Part shown: positions 16,657 to 25,632 of the stretch, one piece after another | Layout of the letters: every line of letters starts with the position of its first letter | How positions within the stretch are numbered: position 1 is the first letter of the stretch | DNA from: JAGNRR01 sp965230665 | GTDB lineage: Bacteria; Bacteroidota; Bacteroidia; Chitinophagales; Chitinophagaceae | DNA: 64,000 bases | Assembly (NCBI GenBank): GCA_965230665.1 | Contig: CBDDLM010000004.1 | Coordinates: 1,364,001 to 1,428,000 of the forward strand | Direction of reading: 5' to 3' | Position numbers and translations under genes: made by a program | Notes under the pieces: generated by a model | Told to the model about the DNA's origin: nothing | Database searches by the model: none | What the model saw: only the letters and a program-made list of their open reading frames with translations

Positions 16657-17392
16657 AATGTTTGTTTACAAATGTTCTATTGTTCTTATCGGTATAGCTT
16701 ACATCCATTACACTGTTTTTATACCGATTAAAAAAACGATTGGTGTAGCCTACTTCATAGCCCAAATGCTTGAATAAACGAAACCGAGATTGCCGAGCGA
16801 AGACACGTGCGAAAAAATTTTGATAAAAATGGGTGGTGTACGTTTGGTAATAGTCCATTTCGGCTACCCATTTTCGTTGGTTATTTTGATAAACACCTAA
16901 CTTCCCCGTACTTGTGCCATTATCCCATTTTGGCTGCCATGTCATACCTGTTCCTATATCTAGGTTGAGTTGCCTAGCACTTAACAAAATTCCTGCACCT
17001 ATAGCAAAACTAAAGGAACCGTGGGTTTCAAAGAAATCCGGTCCTAAAGGTAAATTGGCATATGGTCCTATAAACCCCAATCTGGATAGGTTATCGCTGT
17101 ATCGATAATGATAATTATCCGTACCATAATTTGCTTTGGCTTCTATAAAATAGCGTTTATTAGGTCTATAGATAACGCCAGCTTCAATTATAGCATCTGA
17201 CGTAGGGAAAGTTCTTAACTCTTTGGAATAGTTCAAAATAGAATTATCTGATAAGACAACTTCCTTAGCTCCATGAAAGTTTCGCTTAAACTTTCCTCCT
17301 ATCACATACTCAAACTTTTGAGCATGACTACCCATGCATATAAAACTAAAAACGATAAAGTACACTAAGGTATAAAGACCGTTGTAAGTCAT
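16610..17392 (-). CDS. Outer-membrane beta-barrel-like paralog, copy B
   Basis: A 260-residue exported protein, second in the tandem array. The signal peptide (MTYNGLYTLVYFIVF..., ending SHAQ) is encoded partly by the 3' end of copy A in another frame, over 17346-17392. Residues up to about 115 are almost identical to copy A and the last 70 are nearly the same in all copies. The middle (about 118-190) is its own. Beta-strand pattern and terminal Phe suggest an outer-membrane barrel. Translation is probably coupled to copy A. Confidence 0.78.
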   Translation of the reverse strand: MTYNGLYTLVYFIVFSFICMGSHAQKFEYVIGGKFKRNFHGAKEVVLSDNSILNYSKELRTFPTSDAIIEAGVIYRPNKRYFIEAKANYGTDNYHYRYSDNLSRLGFIGPYANLPLGPDFFETHGSFSFAIGAGILLSARQLNLDIGTGMTWQPKWDNGTSTGKLGVYQNNQRKWVAEMDYYQTYTTHFYQNFFARVFARQSRFRLFKHLGYEVGYTNRFFNRYKNSVMDVSYTDKNNRTFVNKHYDLQRSLYLSVLYRF

Positions 17393-18128
17393 AATGTTTG
17401 TTTACAAATGTTCTATTGTTCTTATCGGTATAGCTTACATCCATTACACTGTTTTTATACCGATTAAAAAAACGATTGGTATAGCCTACTTCATAGCCTA
17501 AATGCTTGAATAAACGAAACCGAGATTGCCGAACGAAGACACGTGCGAAGAATTTTTGATAGAAGTGGTTCGTTCGTGTTTGATAGTAAGCACTTTCGGC
17601 TATCCATCTTCTTTGATTATTTTCGTAAATACCTATTCTTAAACCAGATTCACCAGTTTCCCAAGCTGGCTGCCATACCATACCAGTGCCTAAATCTAAG
17701 ATGCACCGCTTAGTGTTTATCGAATAACCAGCACTTAAGGCAAAGCTAAAAAAACCATTTACTGGAAAAAAATCTGGACCTAAAGGTAAATTGGCATATG
17801 GTCCTATAAACCCCAATCTGGATAGGTTATCGCTGTATCGATAATGATAATTATCCGTACCATAATTTGCTTTGGCTTCTATAAAATAGCGTTTATTAGG
17901 TCTATAGATAACGCCAGCTTCAACCATAACATCTGACGTAGGGAAAGTTCTTAACTCTTTGGAATAGTTCAAAATAGAATTATCTGATAAGACAACTTCC
18001 TTAGCTCCATGAAAGTTTCGCTTAAACTTTCCTCCTACTATATACTCAAACTTTTGAGCATATCCTCCTATACTTGTAAGGCATAAAAAGGTAATACCAC
18101 AAAAATATTTACTCAGTTTTAATATCAT
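17346..18128 (-). CDS. Outer-membrane beta-barrel-like paralog, copy A
   Basis: A 260-residue exported protein, first of the three paralogs and the only one with an independent signal peptide (MILKLSKYFCGITF..., ending GYAQ). The ATG lies one base after the stop of the PKD lipoprotein gene, so a GTG four codons upstream is less likely. The mature part opens KFEYIVGGKFKRNFHGAKE like the others and ends SLYLSVLYRF. This copy is the probable ancestor of the array because it retains a non-overlapping start. Confidence 0.78.
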   Translation of the reverse strand: MILKLSKYFCGITFLCLTSIGGYAQKFEYIVGGKFKRNFHGAKEVVLSDNSILNYSKELRTFPTSDVMVEAGVIYRPNKRYFIEAKANYGTDNYHYRYSDNLSRLGFIGPYANLPLGPDFFPVNGFFSFALSAGYSINTKRCILDLGTGMVWQPAWETGESGLRIGIYENNQRRWIAESAYYQTRTNHFYQKFFARVFVRQSRFRLFKHLGYEVGYTNRFFNRYKNSVMDVSYTDKNNRTFVNKHYDLQRSLYLSVLYRF

Positions 18129-18129
18129 A

Positions 18130-19638
18130 CTAATAATCACAAGCCCTTAAAGTTAAAGTTAGTTTCGCTGATTTTGAACTACCACCATCATCAATCTCGT
18201 GTACTGAGATAATCTCTTCAAAACCAAGATCACCATAGGTAAGATTAACATAATTTGGAGTCGTTGAAGGCACGTTGCCTAGCCCAATAGGTTCATCTAC
18301 TACGATCTTTTTCCTGTTATTCTTACTATCAAATGGATTGAGCGGGTATAACACAGAACAATTATGGGCTAGTAAAACATCTACATCATACTTCACCTTT
18401 ATGGTATTCATTTTTCTTTTCTTCCATTTTCCTCTTTTCTTTTTAAAGCCCCAAGATTTAGCTTTAATTCTGCTTCTGTTCGTGTTCGTAAATATTGGCA
18501 CCCATCTTTTGTAGCACTTTAACTCTCCTCTTACGCATCTACTACCATCTGGCGATTCTTTACTACCTGGAATACGATTACTACCCTGTGGTTTGTTGGA
18601 GCAGGAGTAGTTAGGAACATCCACCACAAAACTATTGCTCATAGGGTAATAGCCATAGCCCGCTGGCCTATATTTAGCCACTACATTATACTGCCCAGAG
18701 GTCGTGTATGTATGATTATCTAAATAGCTATTGGCAGAACCATTTGTTGATCCTGTATGAATTGTACCATCTCCCCAATCTATATAATAATCAAAATAGC
18801 TAAAGGCCCTCCAATCAAATACCGTAGAACCTGTAGTAAACCCAAGAATATAACTACTAAGCTCATATCCAAAATTAGGTGTAGCACAGTTTACTGGTGT
18901 ACCCACTGTTGTCTTACGAAGCCTAGGAATTGTATAATCTATTAAGGGCTGTGAATGCCAAGTGGTATCCCCCAGTGTTTTATACAATGGTGTACTGCTC
19001 GTAATTTTACAGCCTTGTAAATCCTGAATAATTTCGCAACGGGCCAGATTGAGTGAAAATAGTGTACCAAGATTACCATTGGCATTTCTAATTTGCGAAA
19101 TGGCCTCTAGACTGGGGTCAGTAAGTTTTACAACCACATCTTCGCTAAAGTAGTTATATAATGTATTGCCAATGATTACATTTTTATCTTCATTCATTAA
19201 TGTTAATGATATATCGCCTAGCGGTAACTCCTGCACTGGTACCTGATCCATACTAGACCAACCTTCAACATTCTGCACCTCAAAGGCTACATAAAAAGCT
19301 TTTCTTATAGAGGTAAAACCTAGGTAGTGTTCTATAGCATTTAGCTTGTCATCAAAAGTAAGTACTTCATCAGTACTATTCGTAGCATCCTCTTCTTCGG
19401 TTGTAAGCTCTAACGCTTCTAGCTGATTATAAAAACGGTCATAGTGCTCGGCATTTCTAAACTTTAATATATCCATTTTTACTTCGGGATAATCTAAGTT
19501 CATGACATCAGGGGTCATTGCTGTATTCATATTTAGATCGTGCTCTTTGGAGTTATTCTTTGTAACTCCTAGCGGATCTTTTTTGCAGGCAAGTACGGTA
19601 ACAAGCAACAGAATTGCTAGTAATGTGATTTTTTTCAT
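18130..19638 (-). CDS. PKD-domain lipoprotein
   Basis: A 502-residue predicted lipoprotein (MKKITLLAILLLVTVLAC). The N-terminal half is unassigned. A PKD domain lies near residues 285-335, with YYIDWGDGTIHTG and HTYTTSGQYNV. It is followed by a strongly basic stretch (KKKRGKWKKRK, about residue 400) and a beta-rich end. It is the first gene of an operon with the three outer-membrane paralogs, the next start lying one base past its stop. I chose the ATG at 19638 over a TTG two codons upstream. A surface or cell-wall-facing partner of the paralogs is an inference from position only. Confidence 0.8.
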   Translation of the reverse strand: MKKITLLAILLLVTVLACKKDPLGVTKNNSKEHDLNMNTAMTPDVMNLDYPEVKMDILKFRNAEHYDRFYNQLEALELTTEEEDATNSTDEVLTFDDKLNAIEHYLGFTSIRKAFYVAFEVQNVEGWSSMDQVPVQELPLGDISLTLMNEDKNVIIGNTLYNYFSEDVVVKLTDPSLEAISQIRNANGNLGTLFSLNLARCEIIQDLQGCKITSSTPLYKTLGDTTWHSQPLIDYTIPRLRKTTVGTPVNCATPNFGYELSSYILGFTTGSTVFDWRAFSYFDYYIDWGDGTIHTGSTNGSANSYLDNHTYTTSGQYNVVAKYRPAGYGYYPMSNSFVVDVPNYSCSNKPQGSNRIPGSKESPDGSRCVRGELKCYKRWVPIFTNTNRSRIKAKSWGFKKKRGKWKKRKMNTIKVKYDVDVLLAHNCSVLYPLNPFDSKNNRKKIVVDEPIGLGNVPSTTPNYVNLTYGDLGFEEIISVHEIDDGGSSKSAKLTLTLRACDY

Positions 19639-19896
19639 TTGCAATAAATTTTACTGCTGCAAACGTCTCTTGAATTCCTCGTCCGAAAAATCCCTATAAA
19701 TTGGGTATTTGGTTATCTAGTTGCTAACATTATACATGAGAATATAACCTTCTCTGATTCGTAGAAGATGGTACTTTTTATAAGATCTGCTAAATAATCT
19801 TATATGATGTCCATACCGTAGAACCTTTAAATTTAGAATTTAATAAAACATGAAAGTCCAATAAGGCAGGCTTATCGATAAACTATAAAATTTCCT

Positions 19897-21708
19897 CTAC
19901 AAACTATCTCCTCTTAGCCTTCTAAAGTTTTTACGAGCTCGTTCTGCAAAGGTGCTGCCTGGGTAATCGAGTATAAGTCGTTCATACAATCGCTGCGCTT
20001 CTCCTTTATTATCGAAATTCTTCTCGTAGATACCAGCAAGTTGGTACAATGCATCATCAGCAAGTACATCTTTGGGATGTAGATCTACAATCTTTTGTAG
20101 GTACTTAGCAGCATCATTGTATGCTTGTTTCCGTAAACTTATTTCTGCTCTTGTCATCAAAAGATTATCGGCCAAAGGGTGTTTAGGATACTCCACGGCA
20201 ATGGAATCTAACAAAGAATATGCCTGATCATACTTATGTTGGTAAACCAGTAAATCAGCCTTAGCATACATCTTTAATGGTGTATCATCACTATCTTTAA
20301 TTGGATTATTTTCAGTGATCAAAACAGATAAGTCAATAGCATCATTGGATATTAACTCAGAGGTGGATGCTTTTAAAATATCCAACTGCGTTTGACTCCA
20401 TTTAAAATCACCATTATAAAAAGAGAGTTTTGCATTCCGAAACTGAGCTTCTTCTCCTAGTAAATCTTGTTTAAACGACTTATCCACCTGAGAATATAAC
20501 AAAGTGCTCTCCCAAATATTACCGCGGAGCAATTCATAATCTCCCATATCCAACTTGCACCGCCCTTTCAAAGGTTTACTTGCTCTTGGGGCATCAACAA
20601 CTTCCTGCAGAACTGCAATTGCCTTACCCGGCTCATCTAAATAACGAGCGAGTAAATCGGCATATTCACGACTAGAACTTGTAAGTTTAAAAGAAGGTTG
20701 CTTTTCAAGAAATATATGGTATTCATCGGCAACTTTCTGAACATCTTGCATGGAATAATTAGGTCGAGCGATCAATTGTCTTTTTAAGGTAGTTAAACGT
20801 TCACTCGCAGCCATTTTGTAGTATGGTGCCTTTTCTCCTTGATCAATCACATAGTTATAACTCTCTAATGCAGCATCGAACTTCTCTTCTCGTAAACAAA
20901 CTCGTGCGAAAACAAGCACCCGTTTTCCTTTCTCCTTCATGCGAACATCGATGCTTTTAATCTGTCGATAAGCATTCTTATAATCATCTTGTTGAACATA
21001 AATCCAAGACAAGAGGTCATAGTATGTGAGGTTATCCGGATCTTTGGCACTACGTTTCAAAACCTTTTTACGCAGTTTATCTGCGGTACCCGGTATCGTA
21101 AACATCTCCTGAAAACTAGATTTAATGGTCTCAGATTTCCTAGAATCTGCAACGTATAAATCCAATAGACTCTCTGTTGCTTCATCTTGTCTGCCGTTCT
21201 TTGCATAAAGTATGGCTAACTCTTCAGCAAATAAGTAGGGGGTTTCCGTGTTTTTCTTCTTACTATACTCATAGAGTGTTATAGCCTCTTCCACAAAACC
21301 TTTACGGTCTAGTTCCATGGCAACAGACTTTACCATCCTACTGTCCTTACCAATTCCGTTAGTAAACTTTGCGATCATCTTCCGTTGCTTTTTAGGCTCC
21401 TTCAACTTCTTGTAAAGCGTAGCTAACAATAGATAGTTATTTCTGTCCTTCTTGTTTTTTTTAACTCGTTTTAGAACAAATTTTTCGGCTTCCTTATAAC
21501 GTTCTAGTTCCAACAGGGACTTATAATACCCAGCAATGATCTCCTCATTATCTGGTTGGTAATCCAATAGTTGTTTAAAAGTCTCCGAGGCCTTATCATA
21601 TTGACTATTTCTAAGGTACTCCCGCGCAATGTTCAATAACTGGTCCTGGGCCGAGGCTACCTGCACGGATATGAGCATCCCTAATAATATAACGAAAAAC
21701 CGTCTCAC
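19897..21708 (-). CDS. TPR-repeat secreted protein
   Basis: A 603-residue protein with a signal peptide (ending ASAQ, about residue 20) and tetratricopeptide repeats over much of its length, clearest near residues 25-95 and 480-595. TPR arrays mediate protein-protein contacts; the location is presumably periplasmic. The start is GTG at 21708, because the only early ATG would remove half the signal peptide. A GATATTTG box lies eight bases before this GTG, again suggesting a leaderless message. It diverges from recQ. The precise role is unknown. Confidence 0.8.
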   Translation of the reverse strand: MRRFFVILLGMLISVQVASAQDQLLNIAREYLRNSQYDKASETFKQLLDYQPDNEEIIAGYYKSLLELERYKEAEKFVLKRVKKNKKDRNNYLLLATLYKKLKEPKKQRKMIAKFTNGIGKDSRMVKSVAMELDRKGFVEEAITLYEYSKKKNTETPYLFAEELAILYAKNGRQDEATESLLDLYVADSRKSETIKSSFQEMFTIPGTADKLRKKVLKRSAKDPDNLTYYDLLSWIYVQQDDYKNAYRQIKSIDVRMKEKGKRVLVFARVCLREEKFDAALESYNYVIDQGEKAPYYKMAASERLTTLKRQLIARPNYSMQDVQKVADEYHIFLEKQPSFKLTSSSREYADLLARYLDEPGKAIAVLQEVVDAPRASKPLKGRCKLDMGDYELLRGNIWESTLLYSQVDKSFKQDLLGEEAQFRNAKLSFYNGDFKWSQTQLDILKASTSELISNDAIDLSVLITENNPIKDSDDTPLKMYAKADLLVYQHKYDQAYSLLDSIAVEYPKHPLADNLLMTRAEISLRKQAYNDAAKYLQKIVDLHPKDVLADDALYQLAGIYEKNFDNKGEAQRLYERLILDYPGSTFAERARKNFRRLRGDSL

Positions 21709-21838
21709 GATACATCCAAATATCCAACTTAATCTTCAATAAAAAAGTCCATTTAACTAATCCTTATATTTTAAATATTAAGGGCAGATGTAAATTTGAA
21801 ATAAGAGTAATGGGGGAATATTTTATTCCTCTTTTTTG

Positions 21839-21869
21839 TTGCAAAGCAAAAACAGAAAGTGTAACTTTA
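21839..21869 (+). promoter_or_regulatory. Candidate promoter of recQ
   Basis: TTG at 21839-21841 and TAACTTTA at 21862-21869 are 20 bases apart, one mismatch from the -7 consensus, and lie 33 bases before the recQ ATG. A perfect but unpaired -7 box TAAATTTG at 21791-21798 is an alternative. Confidence 0.45.
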
Positions 21870-21902
21870 GAGAACCTATTACGAAGATTTAAATTATTTA
21901 TT

Positions 21903-24152
21903 ATGGCTACTAAAGCTGCCGATGTCTCTAAAAAGAAGGCACCGACAAAACTGAACTTAAAGACGGAGCTGAAGAGTAGATTTGGCTTTAAGGATTTTAA
22001 AGACGAACAACAACAGATTATCCAAAGTATCCTGAGTGGAACGGATACCTTTGTCATCATGCCAACAGGCGGCGGGAAATCATTGTGTTATCAATTACCT
22101 GCCCTTGTTTCTGAAGGAGTTGCTATTGTAATTTCTCCATTAATTGCTTTGATGAAAAATCAAGTTGATCTGATCCGAAGTTATAGTAGTGATGATGGTA
22201 TTGCACACTTCTTGAACTCCTCACTCAATAAGGGACAAGTAAAGGAAGTTAAACAGGATTTGCAAAAAGGTGGTTGTAAATTGCTCTATGTCGCTCCCGA
22301 GACCTTAACCAAACCTGATAATGTTGAATTCTTAAAAACTTTATCTATCTCATTTGTAGCTGTAGATGAAGCGCACTGTATTTCGGAATGGGGTCATGAT
22401 TTTAGACCAGAGTATAGAAAAATTCGCCAAATTGTTGACGAAATCAATCCAGCTCTAAATATTATTGCTTTAACGGCAACTGCAACACCTAAAGTACAAG
22501 ATGATATCCAAAAGAATCTGGAGCTTAATAAACCAAACATCTTCATCTCTTCTTTTAATAGAACTAATCTTCATTACTCAATTGTACCTAAAAAAGGACA
22601 AGAGAAGACCATACGCCATATGGTTAAGTTCATTAAAAAAATGAAAGGCAAAAGTGGTATAATATACACGCTGAACAGAAAATCTACGGAAGATCTGGCC
22701 ACACTACTTGAAGCCAATGGAGTAAAAGCCGTGGCATACCATGCGGGGCTTGATGCTAAGACTAGGGCTAAACGCCAAGATCAGTTTTTAATGCAAGATG
22801 TGGATGTGATTGTCGCTACCATTGCATTTGGTATGGGTATTGACAAACCAGATATCCGATTTGTAATACACTACAACCTGCCAAAGTCTATAGAGAATTA
22901 TTATCAAGAGACTGGACGGGCCGGTCGTGATGGCCTTGAAGGGAAATGTATTCTATACTTCTCAAATAAAGACCTTCAAAAACTTGAGCACTTAATGCGT
23001 CAAAAACCTCTTTCGGAAAGAGAAATGGGAGCGCAATTGATAGATGAGATGGTGGCTTATGCGGAAAGTAGCAACTGTAGACGTAAAGTACTACTACACT
23101 ACTTTGGCGAGGAGTATGATGACAGTGCTTGCAATGATAAATGTGATAATTGTCAGAATCCAAAAGAAAAAATTGATGTAAAGGATACCGTTTTTTGTGT
23201 ACTCACTGCAATTAAGCAATTAAAAGAAAAGTTTGCAGTTGGCTATGTTGTTGATATTGTGTTGGGTAGAAATAATTCTCAAATCCAATCCTACAAACAC
23301 GATCAGTTAAAATGCTTTAGCAATGGGGCAGAGTTTCAAATGGATGATCACTTCTGGTTCTCTCTCGTTCGTCAAATGATGATTGAAGGACTTATTAAAA
23401 AGGACATCGAGGAATATGGCGTCTTGAAACTCACCAAAATGGGTAAAGACTTTTTAAAGAAACCCTATACCCTTAAACTAGCGCTTAATCATAAATTTGA
23501 AGATACTGATGATGAAGACGGAGATGATTATGCTGGAGCTACAAACAATGGTGCGGCTTTAGATCCTGTATTACTTGAGGCTCTTATGGGTTTAAGAAAG
23601 AAAGTAGCCGTTGAGAAAGGCGTGCAGCCATGGGTTGTTTTTGACGAGAACTCACTGAATGAAATGGCAACCATGTACCCTACCAGTATTGAAGAACTTG
23701 GTAAAATATCAGGTGTAAGCGAAGGAAAAGCAAGAAAATATGGTAGAAAATTCATCGCATTTATTGGCGAATATGTAGAAGAACATAATATTGATAAGCC
23801 AGAGGATTTCGTTATGAAAAGTGTCGTGAACAAAAGCGGCAAAAAGGTTTATATCATTCAAAGTATCGATAAAAAAATTCCATTAGAGGATATTGCAAGT
23901 GGAAAATCAATGAAAATGGATGACCTGTTTCATGAAATGGAAACGATTGTACAAAGTGGTACTAAATTGAATATCGACTATGCCCTCGATGAATTTGTCG
24001 ATGAATATGACGTTGAGGATATCTTTGAGTATTTTAACGAGAGTGACTCAGGTGACGTAGAAGAGGCTTTTGACACACTACAAGAAAATGATATTAGCTT
24101 GGAGCAGATTCAACTTGTACGAATCAAATATTTAAGCGAAGTGGCCAACTAA
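21903..24152 (+). CDS. recQ: ATP-dependent DNA helicase RecQ
   Basis: A 749-residue RecQ 3'-5' helicase. Walker A is TGGGKS, the DEAH box is DEAHCISEWGHDFRPEY, and motif VI is QETGRAGRDG. The zinc-binding cysteines (SNCRRK and CNDKCDNC), the RQC winged helix and an HRDC domain (about residues 550-630) follow. An acidic tail of about 90 residues ends the protein. I chose the ATG at 21903 because the upstream in-frame extension is not RecQ-like and contains the promoter. It acts in recombination and replication-fork repair. Confidence 0.95.
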   Translation: MATKAADVSKKKAPTKLNLKTELKSRFGFKDFKDEQQQIIQSILSGTDTFVIMPTGGGKSLCYQLPALVSEGVAIVISPLIALMKNQVDLIRSYSSDDGIAHFLNSSLNKGQVKEVKQDLQKGGCKLLYVAPETLTKPDNVEFLKTLSISFVAVDEAHCISEWGHDFRPEYRKIRQIVDEINPALNIIALTATATPKVQDDIQKNLELNKPNIFISSFNRTNLHYSIVPKKGQEKTIRHMVKFIKKMKGKSGIIYTLNRKSTEDLATLLEANGVKAVAYHAGLDAKTRAKRQDQFLMQDVDVIVATIAFGMGIDKPDIRFVIHYNLPKSIENYYQETGRAGRDGLEGKCILYFSNKDLQKLEHLMRQKPLSEREMGAQLIDEMVAYAESSNCRRKVLLHYFGEEYDDSACNDKCDNCQNPKEKIDVKDTVFCVLTAIKQLKEKFAVGYVVDIVLGRNNSQIQSYKHDQLKCFSNGAEFQMDDHFWFSLVRQMMIEGLIKKDIEEYGVLKLTKMGKDFLKKPYTLKLALNHKFEDTDDEDGDDYAGATNNGAALDPVLLEALMGLRKKVAVEKGVQPWVVFDENSLNEMATMYPTSIEELGKISGVSEGKARKYGRKFIAFIGEYVEEHNIDKPEDFVMKSVVNKSGKKVYIIQSIDKKIPLEDIASGKSMKMDDLFHEMETIVQSGTKLNIDYALDEFVDEYDVEDIFEYFNESDSGDVEEAFDTLQENDISLEQIQLVRIKYLSEVAN

Positions 24153-24205
24153 AGTAAACTGCTCATAAGAAGATCATAATTCTGATAAAACATATCAATT
24201 ATTAA

Positions 24206-25630
24206 ATGGTCTTTAGCAGTAGCATTTTTCTTCTTTACTTCTTACCGCTCTTTATCCTGGTATACCATATTATTGGTAACCGTTTCAAGAATTATTTTAT
24301 TCTAGCAGCTAGCATATTCTTTTACAGTTGGGGAGCACCCAAGTTCGTATTCGTAATTCTAGCATCGACTATAATTGATTTCTTCATCGTTAGAACACTT
24401 TATCGATCAGAAGAAGTAAGAAAACGAAAGCTCCTTTTATCCCTTTCTATCTGTATCAATTTAGGTCTTCTACTCTACTTTAAATACGCCAATTTCTTTG
24501 TAGAAAACGTGAATGAACTACTTACCCTCTTAGGTGTTGAACACTTTGCTTGGACCAAAGTTCTATTACCTATTGGTATCTCTTTCTATACATTTCAAAC
24601 ACTTACGTATGCCATTGATGTATATCGTAAAGTGAGCAAACCGTTAGAGAAGGTTACGGACTATCTACTCTACATTATGTCCTTCCCACAAATGATTGCA
24701 GGACCGATCGTTCGATTTAATGAAATAGCACAGCAAATCACGAATCGTGAAGAGAAGATTGATGATAAACTTATTGGCTTCTTTCGATTCAGCATTGGAC
24801 TGGCCAAAAAAGTACTCATTGCTAATGTAATGGGCGAGCAAGCTGACCTTATCTTTAACCAAGATTCGTACGAAGGGCTTTCCTTTGCGAATGCATGGTT
24901 AGGGGTTGTTGCCTATACATTTCAAATTTATTTTGACTTTTCTGGTTATTCTGACATGGCCATTGGTTTAGGGAGAATGATGGGGTTCCGTTTTCCAGAG
25001 AATTTCAATTCACCTTACACAGCCACAAGCATCACAGAATTCTGGAGACGTTGGCATATTACCCTTGGGCAATTTATGCGCGATTACTTGTATATCCCCC
25101 TAGGCGGTAATCGTGTGCCAAACAAAGCCCGATGGTTCTTCAACCTTTGGTTAGTATTTCTACTCTCAGGCCTATGGCATGGAGCATCATGGAACTTTGT
25201 ACTATGGGGGGCTTTTCACGGAACGTTCTTAATTCTTGATAGAATATTCCTCATGAAATTTTTAAAACGTATCACACAACTTCCCGCCACTTTAGTAACT
25301 TTCTTTATCACTATGATTGGCTGGGTAATATTCAGAATCGAGGAGTTTGATAAAATACAGGAGTTTTTTGGAAGACTTTTCTCATTTGGGTCCCAAGAAA
25401 GCTCGAAAGCCATTCCTGCTTTCAGTCTGATATGCATTCTTGCCATTGTATTTTCTTTTATATGCAGCTCAACCCTCGGTAAGAAAATAGAAACCTTCTT
25501 TTATCAAAAAGAAACTTATACGATCCGGCAGAATATGGGCCTCGCCTTCTTATCTGTCATCCTACTATTTCTAAGTTTAAGTACCATAACTGGTTCATCT
25601 TTTAATCCCTTTATCTATTTCAGGTTTTAG
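24206..25630 (+). CDS. MBOAT-family O-acyltransferase (AlgI/DltB-like)
   Basis: A 474-residue polytopic membrane protein with the MBOAT signature, including FYTFQTLTYAIDVYR, FPQMIAGPIVRF and the catalytic His region GLWHGASWNFVLWGAFHG. AlgI-type proteins pass acetyl groups across the inner membrane for O-acetylation of exported polysaccharide. The next gene, two bases on, is the AlgJ/AlgX-like partner. No alginate genes are present, so the acceptor is probably another glycan. Confidence 0.92.
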   Translation: MVFSSSIFLLYFLPLFILVYHIIGNRFKNYFILAASIFFYSWGAPKFVFVILASTIIDFFIVRTLYRSEEVRKRKLLLSLSICINLGLLLYFKYANFFVENVNELLTLLGVEHFAWTKVLLPIGISFYTFQTLTYAIDVYRKVSKPLEKVTDYLLYIMSFPQMIAGPIVRFNEIAQQITNREEKIDDKLIGFFRFSIGLAKKVLIANVMGEQADLIFNQDSYEGLSFANAWLGVVAYTFQIYFDFSGYSDMAIGLGRMMGFRFPENFNSPYTATSITEFWRRWHITLGQFMRDYLYIPLGGNRVPNKARWFFNLWLVFLLSGLWHGASWNFVLWGAFHGTFLILDRIFLMKFLKRITQLPATLVTFFITMIGWVIFRIEEFDKIQEFFGRLFSFGSQESSKAIPAFSLICILAIVFSFICSSTLGKKIETFFYQKETYTIRQNMGLAFLSVILLFLSLSTITGSSFNPFIYFRF

Positions 25631-25632
25631 TT

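Larger units (their letters stand above)
15871..18090 (-). repeat. Tandem array of three about 737-bp gene-sized repeats
   Basis: The stop codons of the three copies lie at 15871, 16610 and 17346, giving periods of 739 and 736 bases. Sequence just inside each stop (from CTAAAAACGATAAAG onward for roughly 200 bases) and the segment coding for the mature N-terminus are nearly identical between copies; the centres differ. The duplication joint lies immediately downstream of the stop codon. Confidence 0.9.

Noticed and set aside
15871..18090. The 737-bp repeats as a CRISPR-like or mobile element array.
   Set aside because: The repeats are whole protein-coding genes with full reading frames and no terminal inverted repeats or transposase.
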